Source: Blastomonas sp.
GTDB lineage: Bacteria > Pseudomonadota > Alphaproteobacteria > Sphingomonadales > Sphingomonadaceae
Assembly (NCBI RefSeq): GCF_030373265.1
Contig: NZ_JAUCZC010000006.1
Location: forward strand, 98,858-162,857
Direction of reading: 5' to 3'
Length of the DNA stretch: 64,000 bases
Shown here: piece by piece, positions 18,890-28,155 of the stretch
How the letters are laid out: each line of letters opens with the position of its first letter
Numbering within the stretch: position 1 is the stretch's first letter
Position numbers and translations under genes: made by a program
The notes under the pieces: model-generated
What the model was told of the DNA's origin: nothing
Seen by the model: only the letters and a program-made list of their open reading frames with translations
The model's database searches: none

Positions 18890-19570
18890 TCAGGCGCGCA
18901 AATCTGCGGTTTTCTGCAAGTGGAAGGCAAGGGCCCTGCTTTCCGTAGCGACAACCGCCTGCGGATCATCGCCCATCACCCGCAAGATGGCCTGGTCGCC
19001 CGCATCCATACCACCGGTCAGCGACCCGAACGCCGGCAGGATCAACCGCTGCGAACACCGCACGAAGCACGGCCGCGACACCATCCGCCCGCGCAGCCGC
19101 ACCCGCAGCCGGGGGTGAAAATGCCCCGAAAGCTCGGGCACGCTGGCATGCGATTCGGCGCGGTGACGCAGCGCCAGCCCGCCCAGTTCCGCCTCGTCGA
19201 CCACACGGCCGCCAAAGCCCGCATCGAGCGCGCTGTCGTGGTTGCCGGTGATCCAGTGGACCGCGACCCGTTGCGCCAGGCTCTCCAGCCGCTCTGCCAG
19301 CCTGGCATCGAGCCGCTGAGCCCCCCGGCTGTCGTGGAAGTTGTCGCCCAGACACCACAGGCTCGTCGCCCCGCAGGCCGCGATCGCCGCCTCCAGCCGG
19401 TCGAGCGTCGCCGCGCTGTCATAGGGCGGCAGCATCTGGCCCGAGGCGGCGTACCAGCTCGCCTTTTCGAAATGCAGGTCGGCGACGAACAGCGCCCGCT
19501 GGCCCGGCCAGTACAGCGCGGCACGGTCGACGATCGTGAAGTCCTGTCCGGCGAACGAAAGGTGAACCAT
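18890..19570 (-). CDS. pdeM: Ligase-associated DNA damage response endonuclease PdeM (metallophosphoesterase)
   Basis: A 226-residue metallophosphoesterase of the PdeM family. The metal-ligand blocks are complete: VADLHFEK (D-x-H), CLGDNFHD, ITGNHD and SGHFHPRLRV. PdeM genes usually sit in a cluster with an ATP-dependent ligase, exonuclease and Lhr-type helicase for DNA repair; none of these lies beside it here. The start at 19570 (MVHLSFAGQDF) matches the family N-terminus; an in-frame ATG at 19621 with an upstream GAGG would add 17 residues. Divergent from trhO. Confidence 0.85.
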   Translation of the reverse strand: MVHLSFAGQDFTIVDRAALYWPGQRALFVADLHFEKASWYAASGQMLPPYDSAATLDRLEAAIAACGATSLWCLGDNFHDSRGAQRLDARLAERLESLAQRVAVHWITGNHDSALDAGFGGRVVDEAELGGLALRHRAESHASVPELSGHFHPRLRVRLRGRMVSRPCFVRCSQRLILPAFGSLTGGMDAGDQAILRVMGDDPQAVVATESRALAFHLQKTADLRA

Positions 19571-19650
19571 GGCATTGCCATGCCGCAGTGCGAAGCGTCT
19601 TGCAAGCAGGACCATTGGCATCGGGCGGCCTCGTAGCTTATGGGCGCAGC

Positions 19651-20466
19651 ATGACCGACTCTCCCGCCTATCCGATCACCGTCGCCGCGCTCTATCATTT
19701 CGCGCGGATCGAGGACCCTGCCGCCGTCCGCGCGCCGATCGAGGCACTGTGCGCTGAGCATGGGCTGTGCGGAACGCTGCTGCTGGCGCAGGAGGGCGTG
19801 AACGGAACGGTGGCGGGAACGGCCGATGGCGTTGCCGCGCTGATCGGCCATATCCGCGGCCTGCCGGGCTTTGCGGACATCGAGATCAAGTATTCGGGCG
19901 CGCCGATCCCGCCGTTCCGCCGGATGAAGGTGCGCTTGAAGCGCGAGATCGTGACCATGGGGGTGCCCGATATCGATCCGGTGCACGGCCAGGGTGCGTA
20001 TGTCGATCCTGCCGACTGGAACGCGCTGATCAGCGACCCCGATACGGTGGTCATCGACACCCGCAACAGCTTCGAGGTCGAGCAGGGCAGCTTTGCCCAC
20101 GCCATCGATCCGGGCACCGAACGGTTCAGCGACTTTCCCGCCTGGTTCGATGACCAGGCCGAGGGCTTGCGCGAGTCGGGCAAGAAGATCGCGATGTTCT
20201 GCACCGGTGGCATCCGCTGCGAGAAAGCGACAGCCTATGTCCGCGCGCAGGGCTTCGACGCGGTCTATCAACTAAAGGGCGGCATTCTCAAATATCTCGA
20301 GGACGTGCCCGCCGACGAATCGCTGTTCTCCGGCGGCTGCTTCGTGTTCGACGAGCGCGTCGCCCTGGGCCAGGGGCTCAGCGTACTGGGCGATCCAGTC
20401 GCTCCGGTGATGGTCGACCGCAAGCGCAAACCCCGCAAGCGAGGCGTGGCTGACGTTAAAAATTAA
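19651..20466 (+). CDS. trhO: tRNA uridine(34) hydroxylase TrhO (rhodanese domain)
   Basis: Oxygen-dependent hydroxylation of U34 in tRNA to form ho5U, the first step toward cmo5U/mo5U. The 271 residues contain the N-terminal ferredoxin-like UPF0176 domain (ALYHFARIEDP, TLLLAQEGVNGTVAG) and a rhodanese domain (VVIDTRNSFEVEQGSF) with the active-site Cys in FCTGGIRCEKA. ATG 19651 gives the normal family N-terminus. It is divergent from pdeM with an 80-base gap and convergent with the desaturase across repeat B1. Confidence 0.92.
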   Translation: MTDSPAYPITVAALYHFARIEDPAAVRAPIEALCAEHGLCGTLLLAQEGVNGTVAGTADGVAALIGHIRGLPGFADIEIKYSGAPIPPFRRMKVRLKREIVTMGVPDIDPVHGQGAYVDPADWNALISDPDTVVIDTRNSFEVEQGSFAHAIDPGTERFSDFPAWFDDQAEGLRESGKKIAMFCTGGIRCEKATAYVRAQGFDAVYQLKGGILKYLEDVPADESLFSGGCFVFDERVALGQGLSVLGDPVAPVMVDRKRKPRKRGVADVKN

Positions 20467-20468
20467 CC

Positions 20469-20549
20469 GTTACTCCCGCGCACGCGGGGGTCCCGCTTCT
20501 GCGCCACTGCCGCGCTGACGCGGGATTCCCGCTTTCGCGGGAATGACGG
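20469..20549. repeat. Dispersed palindromic repeat, family B, copy 1
   Basis: Outer arms CTCCCGCGCACGCGGGGGTC and its counterpart TTCCCGCTTTCGCGGGAATG enclose a core with GCTTCTGCGCC. Each arm is itself a hairpin (CCCGCG/CGCGGG type) and the element ends in the family's TGACGG. It fills the gap between the convergent trhO and desaturase genes. Confidence 0.85.
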
Positions 20550-20553
20550 TGAA

Positions 20554-21663
20554 TTACCGCGAACTGTTCGTCCGAAAGGTGCTGCGGACCAGACGCCCGA
20601 CCAGACCCGACAGGCTGCGATAGTTCGCGAGCGCATAGGTCGAGGCGCCGGTGAGTTCGCGCGACAGCCGCCGGTGCGCCTCGGGCAGCGCGTGATAGGG
20701 CACGCCGGGCAGCAGATGGTGCAGCGCATGATAGCGCAGGCCCACCGGCGCCCACAGTTCGGGCAGCAGCCCGGGCGGCGGCACGTTGACGCTGTCGAGA
20801 TACTGCGCGGTGACGCTCATCACCTGCTCCTCGTTCTCCCACAGATGCGCGACCAGGGTGCGGATCTGGTTGAGCACCATCGTGCCCGATGCGACCGCAA
20901 GGCCGATCAGGAAGGCGCGCAAGGGAATCGTTCCGGTCGCGACCAGTGCGATCAGGCTCATAGCCCAGACGCTCGCCAGCACCTCGAGCACCAGCCAATG
21001 GCGGCGCGCGGGGCCTTCGGGCATCACGCGGCGGAAGGCAGGGTTGATCACCAGCCCCGAGTAGCGCTCGACGACGATCCGGCGCAGCGGCGGGATCAGC
21101 GCCGACAGCGGCGACAGCACGCCATAGCGGATGATCAGGCCAATCGGGCCCAACGCCGCGACCGCGACGAACAACGGCACCGTCCACGGCTTCATCAGCG
21201 CGAGCGGAAGATATTCGGGATCCTTGGCGGTGCCATAGCGCGTGCGCTGGTGGTGCAGATTGTGCACGCCTTCGTACATGAAGCTGGGGATCAGCAGCGG
21301 AATGCCGACGAATGCGTTCCACCCTGCGTTGAAACCGGGCACCGCGCCGGGCCGCAAATGCGTCAGTTCGTGGATGAAGCTGCCTGCGCGGTAGAGCGCG
21401 AGCACCGCGACAACACCACACAGCACGGCAAGGCCGACGCCGGGCGCCAGAATCGCGCCCGCCAGCGCGCCATAGCCGACCGTCACCGATGCCAGCATGT
21501 CGGCCCAATAGATGCCGGGACGCGCAGCGTTGAGATCGCGCGTCAGCGATGCCGCCGCACGGATCATCTTCATGTCGTCGGGAATCTGACCGACAACCCG
21601 GGCGCTGGTCGCGCCGCGCGCTGCTGACGGGTCCGCGCCGGTCAAGGGAAAGCTGCTTGCCAT
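20554..21663 (-). CDS. Membrane fatty-acid desaturase family protein
   Basis: A 369-residue membrane di-iron enzyme with four or more hydrophobic segments. Three His boxes of the family are seen: HELTH (in SFIHELTHLRPG), HNLHH (YEGVHNLHHQRT) and HALHH (RYHALHHLLPG). Such enzymes insert double bonds or hydroxyl groups into acyl chains or carotenoid-like substrates; the exact substrate is not evident. ATG 21661-21663 follows AGGATGATT. Divergent from the GNAT-like gene (the upstream gap is shared) and convergent with trhO across repeat B1. Confidence 0.87.
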   Translation of the reverse strand: MASSFPLTGADPSAARGATSARVVGQIPDDMKMIRAAASLTRDLNAARPGIYWADMLASVTVGYGALAGAILAPGVGLAVLCGVVAVLALYRAGSFIHELTHLRPGAVPGFNAGWNAFVGIPLLIPSFMYEGVHNLHHQRTRYGTAKDPEYLPLALMKPWTVPLFVAVAALGPIGLIIRYGVLSPLSALIPPLRRIVVERYSGLVINPAFRRVMPEGPARRHWLVLEVLASVWAMSLIALVATGTIPLRAFLIGLAVASGTMVLNQIRTLVAHLWENEEQVMSVTAQYLDSVNVPPPGLLPELWAPVGLRYHALHHLLPGVPYHALPEAHRRLSRELTGASTYALANYRSLSGLVGRLVRSTFRTNSSR

Positions 21664-21825
21664 AATCATCCTGCTTGTGAGTGCCTGCTTTAGCCAGATC
21701 AACATGGCAGCAACATGGCAACATCTGGCCCGCATGTCCTTGACACAGATCATAGCCGGGCGACAAAGAACGCTTCGAACACGGCCTGCCCCGCAAGAGG
21801 ACCCGGCCCGGACAAGGAAACGGCA

Positions 21826-22986
21826 TTGACGAACCCAGGTGAAATAAGGGTCAGCCCGGTCGATGACAAGGCGGCCCTCAAGGCGTTCATCGAAATTGCC
21901 TATACGCTGAACGCTTCGGACCCCAATTGGGTGCCGCCGCTGCGCACCGAAGTGCGCGAGATGTTCAATCCGGCCAAGAACCCGTTCTACGGCCATGCCA
22001 CGGTGCAGCCGATGATCGCCTTGCGCGGCGGCAAGGTGGTCGGGCGAATTTCGGCGCATATCGATCATCTCGCGCTCGCCCAGCCGGTTGAGCAAGGCAT
22101 GGGTCCGGGCACCGGCAATTTCGGCATGTTCGAGGCGGCGGACGAACAGGTCGGTCGCGCGCTGCTTGCCGCAGCCGAGCAATGGCTGCGCAATCAGGGC
22201 ATGACCCGCGCGCTGGGGCCGCTCAGCCTGTCGATCTGGGACGAGCCGGGGCTGCTGACCTCGGGCTTCGAGACGCCGCCGATGGTGATGATGGGCCACC
22301 ACAACCGCGCCTATCGCGGCTGGATCGAGGCGGCAGGGTACACGCCTGCCAAAAAGCTGCTGACCTATGAACTGCCGATCGTCGAAGGGTTCTCACCGCT
22401 TATCCAGCGCATCGTCGCCTCGGGGCATCGCAACGACCGCATCCACATTCGCAAGGTCGACAAGAGCCGGTTCGACGAGGAGGCCGCAACGATCCTGGAA
22501 ATCCTCAACGAAGCCTGGGGCAACAACTGGGGCTTTGTGCCGATCACCGACGCCGAGGTTGCCTATATCGGCAAGAAACTGCGGCCACTGGTGCGCGAGG
22601 ACCTGATCATGATCGCGGAATATGACGGCAAGCCGGTCGCGTTCCTGATGACATTGCCCGATATCAACGCGGTGACCGCGCCGCTCAAGGGATCGCTGCT
22701 GCCCTTCGGCTGGGCCAAGCTGCTGTGGTGGCTGCGCAACTGCCGCTCGCCCAGCGTGCGGGTTCCGCTGATGGGGGTGCGCACCGAGCTCCAGAACTCT
22801 CGCCTTGCCGCGCAGATGGCGTTCATGCTGATCGAAACGATCCGCATCGAGGCGGTGGGCAGATATGGCGCGATCCGCGGCGAGCTGGGCTGGGTGCTCG
22901 ACGACAACCAGGGGATGGTGGCAATCGCCGATGCCATCGACAGCAAGGTCAACCGCGAATATCTGATCTACGAAAAGACGCTGTAG
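21826..22986 (+). CDS. GNAT-like N-acetyltransferase superfamily protein, function unknown
   Basis: A conserved 386-residue protein. The most likely start is the TTG at 21826, which has an AAGGAAA ribosome site 5 bases upstream; an ATG at 21715 would add an Ala/Pro-rich tail with no ribosome site. The N-terminal half (RVSPVDDKAALKAFIEIAYTLNASDPNWVPPL, read in parts) and MIALRGGKVVGRISAHIDH resemble the acetyl-CoA-binding GNAT fold; a second region (EYDGKPVAFLMTLPDIN, MGVRTELQNSRLAAQMAFML) is GNAT-like too. Homologues are common in alphaproteobacteria but the acceptor is not known. Sits upstream of the nucleotide-sugar genes. Confidence 0.75.
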   Translation: MTNPGEIRVSPVDDKAALKAFIEIAYTLNASDPNWVPPLRTEVREMFNPAKNPFYGHATVQPMIALRGGKVVGRISAHIDHLALAQPVEQGMGPGTGNFGMFEAADEQVGRALLAAAEQWLRNQGMTRALGPLSLSIWDEPGLLTSGFETPPMVMMGHHNRAYRGWIEAAGYTPAKKLLTYELPIVEGFSPLIQRIVASGHRNDRIHIRKVDKSRFDEEAATILEILNEAWGNNWGFVPITDAEVAYIGKKLRPLVREDLIMIAEYDGKPVAFLMTLPDINAVTAPLKGSLLPFGWAKLLWWLRNCRSPSVRVPLMGVRTELQNSRLAAQMAFMLIETIRIEAVGRYGAIRGELGWVLDDNQGMVAIADAIDSKVNREYLIYEKTL

Positions 22987-23130
22987 CCGCCGCGTGGTCG
23001 CGACAGCGCTGTTCAGATCATTGCAACATTCTGCCGCTATCACGCATGGCCAACGCCGGATGGTGGAATATTTGACGCCCCCCATGGCGGTCCCTAGACG
23101 GGGCCAAGACGCTCTGGAGCTTATCCTGAC

Positions 23131-24432
23131 ATGAAGATTGCAATGATTGGTTCGGGCTATGTCGGCCTGGTATCGGGCGCCTGCTTTGCCGATTTCGGCC
23201 ATGACGTGGTGTGCGTCGACAAGGACCCGGCCAAGATCGAATCGCTGCTGGCAGGCATCATGCCGATCTTCGAGCCGGGGCTCGAGGGGCTGGTCGCCAA
23301 GAATGTGCGCGCAGGTCACTTGTCCTTCTCGACCGATCTGCCGGCCAGCGTTGCGGATGCCGATGCGGTGTTCATCGCGGTGGGCACCCCCTCGCGGCGC
23401 GGCGACGGCTTTGCCGATCTGAGCTATGTCCGCGATGCGGCGCGCGAGATCGCCGAATCGATCCGCAAGCGCTGCGTCATCGTCACCAAGTCGACCGTGC
23501 CCGTGGGCACCGGCGACGAGGTCGAGAAGATCATCCGCCAGGCTGCGCCCGACGCCGAATTCGAAGTCGTCTCCAACCCCGAATTCCTGCGCGAGGGCGC
23601 CGCGATCGGCGACTTCAAGCGCCCCGACCGGATCGTCGTGGGGACCGAGGTCGAATGGGCGCGCGAATACATGCGCGAGATCTATCAGCCGTTGTACCTC
23701 AACGAATCGCCGATCCTGTTCACCTCGCGGCGGACCTCGGAAGTGATCAAATACGCCGCCAACGCGTTCCTCGCGACCAAGATCACCTTCATCAACGAGA
23801 TGGCCGATCTGTGCGAGAAGGTCGATGCCAACATCCAGGACGTCTCGCGCGGCATCGGGCTCGATGGCCGGATCGGGGCGAAGTTCCTGCATGCCGGGCC
23901 CGGCTATGGCGGCAGCTGCTTCCCCAAGGACACGCTGGCGCTGATGAAGACCGCGCAGGACCATGAAGCGCCGCTGCAGATCGTCGAGGCCGTGGTCCGC
24001 GTCAACGACCTGCGCAAGCGCGCGATGGCGCGCAAGGTGATCGCGGCGATGGGCGGCGATGTCGAGGGCAAGCGGATCGCGATGCTGGGCCTGACCTTCA
24101 AGCCCAACACCGACGACATGCGCGATGCGCCGGCGATCGTGATCGCGCAGGGGCTGATCGATGCCGGCGCCGAGGTTGTCGCCTACGATCCCGAAGGCAT
24201 GGAAGCGGCGGCCGCGCTGATGCCCGGCGTGACCATGGCCAAGGGCACCTATCAGGCGCTCGATCAGGCCGATTGCGCGGTGATCGTCACCGAATGGGAT
24301 GTCTTCCGCGCGCTCGATCTGCCCCGCATGCTCAAGACGATGCGCGGCAGCACACTGGTCGACCTGCGCAACATCTACAAGCCCGAGCAGATCAAGGCCG
24401 CGGGCTTCACCTATGTCAGTGTCGGGCGCTGA
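23131..24432 (+). CDS. ugd: UDP-glucose 6-dehydrogenase
   Basis: Oxidises UDP-glucose twice with NAD+ to UDP-glucuronate for capsule or exopolysaccharide. The 433 residues show the N-terminal Rossmann motif MIGSGYVGLVSGACFADFGH, GTPSRRGDGFADLSYV, the central helix region EVIKYAANAFLATKITFINE, the catalytic Cys in GPGYGGSCFPKDTLAL and C-terminal domain GLTFKPNTDDMRDAP. It is the first of four same-strand nucleotide-sugar genes, 22 bases before wecB, and probably starts their operon. Confidence 0.95.
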   Translation: MKIAMIGSGYVGLVSGACFADFGHDVVCVDKDPAKIESLLAGIMPIFEPGLEGLVAKNVRAGHLSFSTDLPASVADADAVFIAVGTPSRRGDGFADLSYVRDAAREIAESIRKRCVIVTKSTVPVGTGDEVEKIIRQAAPDAEFEVVSNPEFLREGAAIGDFKRPDRIVVGTEVEWAREYMREIYQPLYLNESPILFTSRRTSEVIKYAANAFLATKITFINEMADLCEKVDANIQDVSRGIGLDGRIGAKFLHAGPGYGGSCFPKDTLALMKTAQDHEAPLQIVEAVVRVNDLRKRAMARKVIAAMGGDVEGKRIAMLGLTFKPNTDDMRDAPAIVIAQGLIDAGAEVVAYDPEGMEAAAALMPGVTMAKGTYQALDQADCAVIVTEWDVFRALDLPRMLKTMRGSTLVDLRNIYKPEQIKAAGFTYVSVGR

Positions 24433-24454
24433 GCAGCGCGCCAACGGGGGGGCG

Positions 24455-25627
24455 ATGAAGATGGCACAACACAGGACTGCGTCGCGGCGCATCATGGTGA
24501 TCTTCGGCACCCGTCCCGAAGCGATCAAACTGTTCCCGGTGATCGCGGCGCTGCACGAGACGGAAGGACTCGAGCCGATCGTGCTGGTCACCGGCCAGCA
24601 CCGCGAGATGCTCGATCAGGTGCTCGAGATCGCCGGGCTTGTGCCCGATCACGACCTCGCGCTGATGCAGCCCGGCCAGAGTCTCGACGAGATCAGCGCG
24701 CGGCTGCTCACCGGGATCGGCGGCGTGCTCGATGCCGAAAAGCCCGATATGGTGATCGTCCAGGGCGACACCGCAACCGCGATGTGCGGCGCGCTCGCGG
24801 CCTATTACCGCAAGCTCCCGGTCGCGCATGTCGAGGCGGGACTGCGCAGCGGCAACATCTATCACCCCTGGCCCGAAGAGGTGAACCGCAAGATCATCGG
24901 CGGCTTTGCCGATCTGCACTTTGCCCCGACTGAAACCGCGGCCAATGCGCTGCGCCGCGAGGCGGTGGCCGAGGACAAGATCCTGGTCACCGGCAATACC
25001 GTGGTGGATGCGCTGCACTGGGTCACTGCCCGGCTGGCCGAGGATCCTGCGCGCGCCGGCGTGATCGCGCCAGTCGAGCAACGCTTTGCCGGCAAGCGCA
25101 TCATCGGCGTCACCACGCACCGGCGCGAGAATTTCGGCAGCGGGATGGACGACATCGCCCACGCCATCCGCGATCTGGCTGCGCGCGATAATGTCGCGAT
25201 CATCTTCCCGGTACATCTCAACCCGCAGGTGCGCGCGGCGATGCTGCCGATCCTGGGCGGTCTCGACAATGTCGCGTTGCTCGAGCCGCTCGATTACCTC
25301 AACTTCACCCGGCTGCTGCAGGTCGCCGATCTGATGCTGACCGACAGCGGCGGGGTGCAGGAAGAGGCGCCTGCTCTGGGCAAGCCGGTGCTGGTGATGC
25401 GCGATACCACCGAGCGGCCCGAAGGCGTCGCGGCAGGCACCGCGAAACTGGTCGGCACCGACCGCGCGACGATCGTGGCCGAGGCGACCCGGTTGCTCGA
25501 CGATCCGGCCGCTTATGCCGCCATGGCGCAGGCGCACAACCCGTTCGGTGACGGCAAGAGTTCGGCCCGCATCGCCGACGCCATCACCCGTTGGTTCGCC
25601 GCGCCCGAGCGCGCCGAGGCCAATTGA
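24455..25627 (+). CDS. wecB: UDP-N-acetylglucosamine 2-epimerase (non-hydrolysing)
   Basis: Interconverts UDP-GlcNAc and UDP-ManNAc for surface polysaccharide. The 390 residues start with VIFGTRPEAIKLFPVI, followed by VLVTGQHREMLDQVLEI, VQGDTATAMCGAL, HVEAGLRSGN, HRRENFG and the nucleotide-binding LTDSGGVQEEAPALGKPVLVMR with DTTERPEG. Two ATGs (24455 and 24461) are possible. It follows ugd by 22 bases. No UDP-ManNAc dehydrogenase is adjacent, so the product may be used directly or elsewhere. Confidence 0.95.
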   Translation: MKMAQHRTASRRIMVIFGTRPEAIKLFPVIAALHETEGLEPIVLVTGQHREMLDQVLEIAGLVPDHDLALMQPGQSLDEISARLLTGIGGVLDAEKPDMVIVQGDTATAMCGALAAYYRKLPVAHVEAGLRSGNIYHPWPEEVNRKIIGGFADLHFAPTETAANALRREAVAEDKILVTGNTVVDALHWVTARLAEDPARAGVIAPVEQRFAGKRIIGVTTHRRENFGSGMDDIAHAIRDLAARDNVAIIFPVHLNPQVRAAMLPILGGLDNVALLEPLDYLNFTRLLQVADLMLTDSGGVQEEAPALGKPVLVMRDTTERPEGVAAGTAKLVGTDRATIVAEATRLLDDPAAYAAMAQAHNPFGDGKSSARIADAITRWFAAPERAEAN

Positions 25628-25721
25628 GTTTGCCGGTTTTTGCCGGTAGTGAACCCCCACGGTTCGCGCCCCATGACGTCACAGGGCTGATATGCCTGAC
25701 CTTTCCGGAAGACCCCCCTTC

Positions 25722-27107
25722 ATGACCCACCAGTTCCATTCCACCACCCTGCGCGAATATGACATCCGCGGGATCATCGGCGAGACGCTGGGCGAGGCGG
25801 ATGCCTATGCCATCGGCCGCGGCTTCGCGACGCTGATCGCGCGTGCGGGCGGCAGCTGCGTCGTCGTCGGCTATGACGGCCGGGTGAGCTCACCGGTGCT
25901 CGAGGCGGCGCTGATCAGGGGATTGAACGACAGCGGTATCGACGCGGTCAGCGTCGGCATGGGCCCGACCCCGATGCTCTATTACGCCGAAGCGGTGCTA
26001 GAAGAGGCGGATGGCGGCATCCAGATAACCGGCAGCCATAACCCCGCCAATTACAACGGCTTCAAGATGGTCTTTCAGGGCCGTCCGTTCTTCGGTGCGG
26101 ATATCCGCAAGCTTGGCGAGATGGCGGCGGCGGGCGACTGGGATGCCGGCACGGGCACCTCGCGCTCGGTGGATATTCTGGAGCGCTATGTCGACCGGCT
26201 GGTCGAGGACTTCGGCGGCAAGGCGGCGCGCGTCGGCTGGGATTGCGGAAACGGGGCTGCGGGCCCGGCGGTGGAACTGCTGGTCAAGCGCCTCCCAGGC
26301 GAGCACTTCACGCTGTTCACCGAAGTCGACGGCAACTTTCCCAATCATCATCCTGACCCCACCGAAGAGAAGAACCTCGCGGACCTCAAGGCGCTTGTCG
26401 CCGAGAAGAAGCTCGATTTCGGAGTGGCTTTCGACGGCGATGGCGACCGGATCGGCGCGATTGACGGCCAGGGCCGCGTGATCTGGGGCGATCAGCTGCT
26501 GAGCATTTACGCCGAAGTGGTGCTGAAAGACCTTCCGGGCGCCACCATCATCGCCGACGTGAAGGCCAGCCAGGCCTTGTTCGACCGGGTGAGCGAGCTG
26601 GGCGGCGAACCCTTGATGTGGAAGACCGGGCACAGCCTGATCAAGTCCAAGATGAAGGAAACCGGTTGCCCCCTCGCAGGCGAGATGAGCGGCCATGTGT
26701 TCTTCAAGCACCGGTATTACGGTTTCGACGACGCGCTGTACGCCGCCGTCCGGCTGATCGAGGCGCAGACCCTGCTCGGCAAATCCGTGACCCAGCTGCG
26801 CGGCGAGATGGCGCCGATGATCAACACCCCCGAAATGCGCTTCCAGGTCGACGAGGCCCGCAAGTTCGCGGTGGTTGAAGAGGTGCTCGCGCGGCTTTCG
26901 GCGAGCGGCGCGACCGTCAACGCCACCGATGGCGCCCGCGTCAACACCGAGGATGGCTGGTGGCTGCTGCGCGCATCGAACACCCAGGACGTGCTCGTCG
27001 CTCGCGCCGAAGCGCGCGATGAAGCAGGGCTCGAGCGGCTGATGGCGCAGATCGACGAGCAGTTGGCGGCTTCCGGACTGGAACGCGGCGAGCAGGCCGG
27101 TCACTGA
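25722..27107 (+). CDS. Phosphomannomutase/phosphoglucomutase
   Basis: Alpha-D-phosphohexomutase of 461 residues that interconverts hexose 1- and 6-phosphates, supplying GDP-mannose or UDP-glucose precursors. The phosphoserine loop GGIQITGSHNPANYNGFK, metal loop AFDGDGDRIGAID, sugar loop GEMSGHVFFKHRYYGFDD and C-terminal phosphate loop (LLRASNTQDVLVARAEA) mark the ManB/AlgC-like subgroup. The ATG at 25722 (MTHQFHST) is favoured; ATG 25692 with AGGG upstream is an alternative adding ten residues. Ends 10 bases before galE. Confidence 0.93.
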   Translation: MTHQFHSTTLREYDIRGIIGETLGEADAYAIGRGFATLIARAGGSCVVVGYDGRVSSPVLEAALIRGLNDSGIDAVSVGMGPTPMLYYAEAVLEEADGGIQITGSHNPANYNGFKMVFQGRPFFGADIRKLGEMAAAGDWDAGTGTSRSVDILERYVDRLVEDFGGKAARVGWDCGNGAAGPAVELLVKRLPGEHFTLFTEVDGNFPNHHPDPTEEKNLADLKALVAEKKLDFGVAFDGDGDRIGAIDGQGRVIWGDQLLSIYAEVVLKDLPGATIIADVKASQALFDRVSELGGEPLMWKTGHSLIKSKMKETGCPLAGEMSGHVFFKHRYYGFDDALYAAVRLIEAQTLLGKSVTQLRGEMAPMINTPEMRFQVDEARKFAVVEEVLARLSASGATVNATDGARVNTEDGWWLLRASNTQDVLVARAEARDEAGLERLMAQIDEQLAASGLERGEQAGH

Positions 27108-27117
27108 GGGGCAGACG

Positions 27118-28149
27118 ATGAGCGATTTGCAGGGTTTCAAGCAGAACCACACCGTGCTGGTCACCGGGGGGGCAGGCTATATCGGCAGCCACGCCGTGCT
27201 CGCGCTCAAGGATGCAGGCTGGAAGGTCGCGGTGATCGACAATCTGGTCACCGGCTTCCGCTGGGCCGTTCCCGAGGGCGTTGCCTTCTACGATGGCGAC
27301 ATCGCTGATGGCGATCTGCTGGCGCGGATCGTCGCCGAACAGAAGGTGGGCGCGATCCTGCATTTTGCAGGCTCGGTGGTGGTCCCTGAATCGGTCAGCG
27401 ACCCGCTGAAATACTACAGCAACAACACGGTCAAAAGCCGGGCGCTGATCGAATCGGCGGTCGCAGGCAGCGTGAAGCACTTCATCTTCTCGTCCACCGC
27501 CGCGACCTATGGCACGCCGGATACCGATGGCCCGATTGCGGAGACCGACCCGCAGCGCCCGATCAATCCCTATGGCACATCCAAGCTGATGACCGAGTGG
27601 ATGCTGCGCGACGTCGCTGCGGCGCATGACTTCAATTACTGCGCGCTGCGCTATTTCAATGTCGCAGGCGCCGATCCGCAGGCGCGCACCGGTCAGTCGA
27701 CCGCAGGCGCGACGCATCTGATCAAGGTTGCGGTCGAGGCGGCTTTGGGCAAGCGCGACAGCGTCGCGGTGTTCGGTACGGATTTCGACACCCCCGACGG
27801 CACCGGGGTGCGCGATTACATCCATGTCAGCGACCTTGCGCATGCCCATGTGCTCGCGCTCGAAGCGCTGATCGCCGACCCTGGGCGCTCGCACACGCTC
27901 AACTGCGGCTATGGCCATGGCTATTCGGTGCTCGAGGTGCTCGACGCGGTCGACCGGGTCACCAATCTCAAGATCGAGCGCGTGCTGTCCGGCAGGCGGG
28001 CAGGCGACCCTGCATCGCTGACCGCCGACAACACCGCGATCCGCGGGACCTTCGGCTGGACCCCGCAGCATGACGATCTCGATACCATCGTCCGGCATGC
28101 CCTCGCCTGGGAGCGCCGGCTGAGCGAGAAGACCCAGCAGAGCGCCTGA
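27118..28149 (+). CDS. galE: UDP-glucose 4-epimerase
   Basis: NAD-dependent short-chain dehydrogenase that interconverts UDP-glucose and UDP-galactose. The 343 residues have the Rossmann start LVTGGAGYIGSHAVLALKDA, FAGSVVVPESVSDPLKYY, catalytic Ser in FSSTAATYG and YxxxK as NPYGTSKLMTEW; then CALRYFNVAGADP and DGTGVRDYIHVSDLA. A GAGGGGC ribosome site precedes the ATG. Last gene of the ugd-wecB-mutase-galE run; convergent with otsA, with only six bases between the stops and no obvious terminator. Confidence 0.95.
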   Translation: MSDLQGFKQNHTVLVTGGAGYIGSHAVLALKDAGWKVAVIDNLVTGFRWAVPEGVAFYDGDIADGDLLARIVAEQKVGAILHFAGSVVVPESVSDPLKYYSNNTVKSRALIESAVAGSVKHFIFSSTAATYGTPDTDGPIAETDPQRPINPYGTSKLMTEWMLRDVAAAHDFNYCALRYFNVAGADPQARTGQSTAGATHLIKVAVEAALGKRDSVAVFGTDFDTPDGTGVRDYIHVSDLAHAHVLALEALIADPGRSHTLNCGYGHGYSVLEVLDAVDRVTNLKIERVLSGRRAGDPASLTADNTAIRGTFGWTPQHDDLDTIVRHALAWERRLSEKTQQSA

Positions 28150-28155
28150 CCGCGG

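Noticed and set aside
15843..19118. A 1091-codon rightward frame opposite the TonB receptor and pdeM
   Set aside because: Lacks any domain and spans two well-supported minus-strand genes and their promoter.
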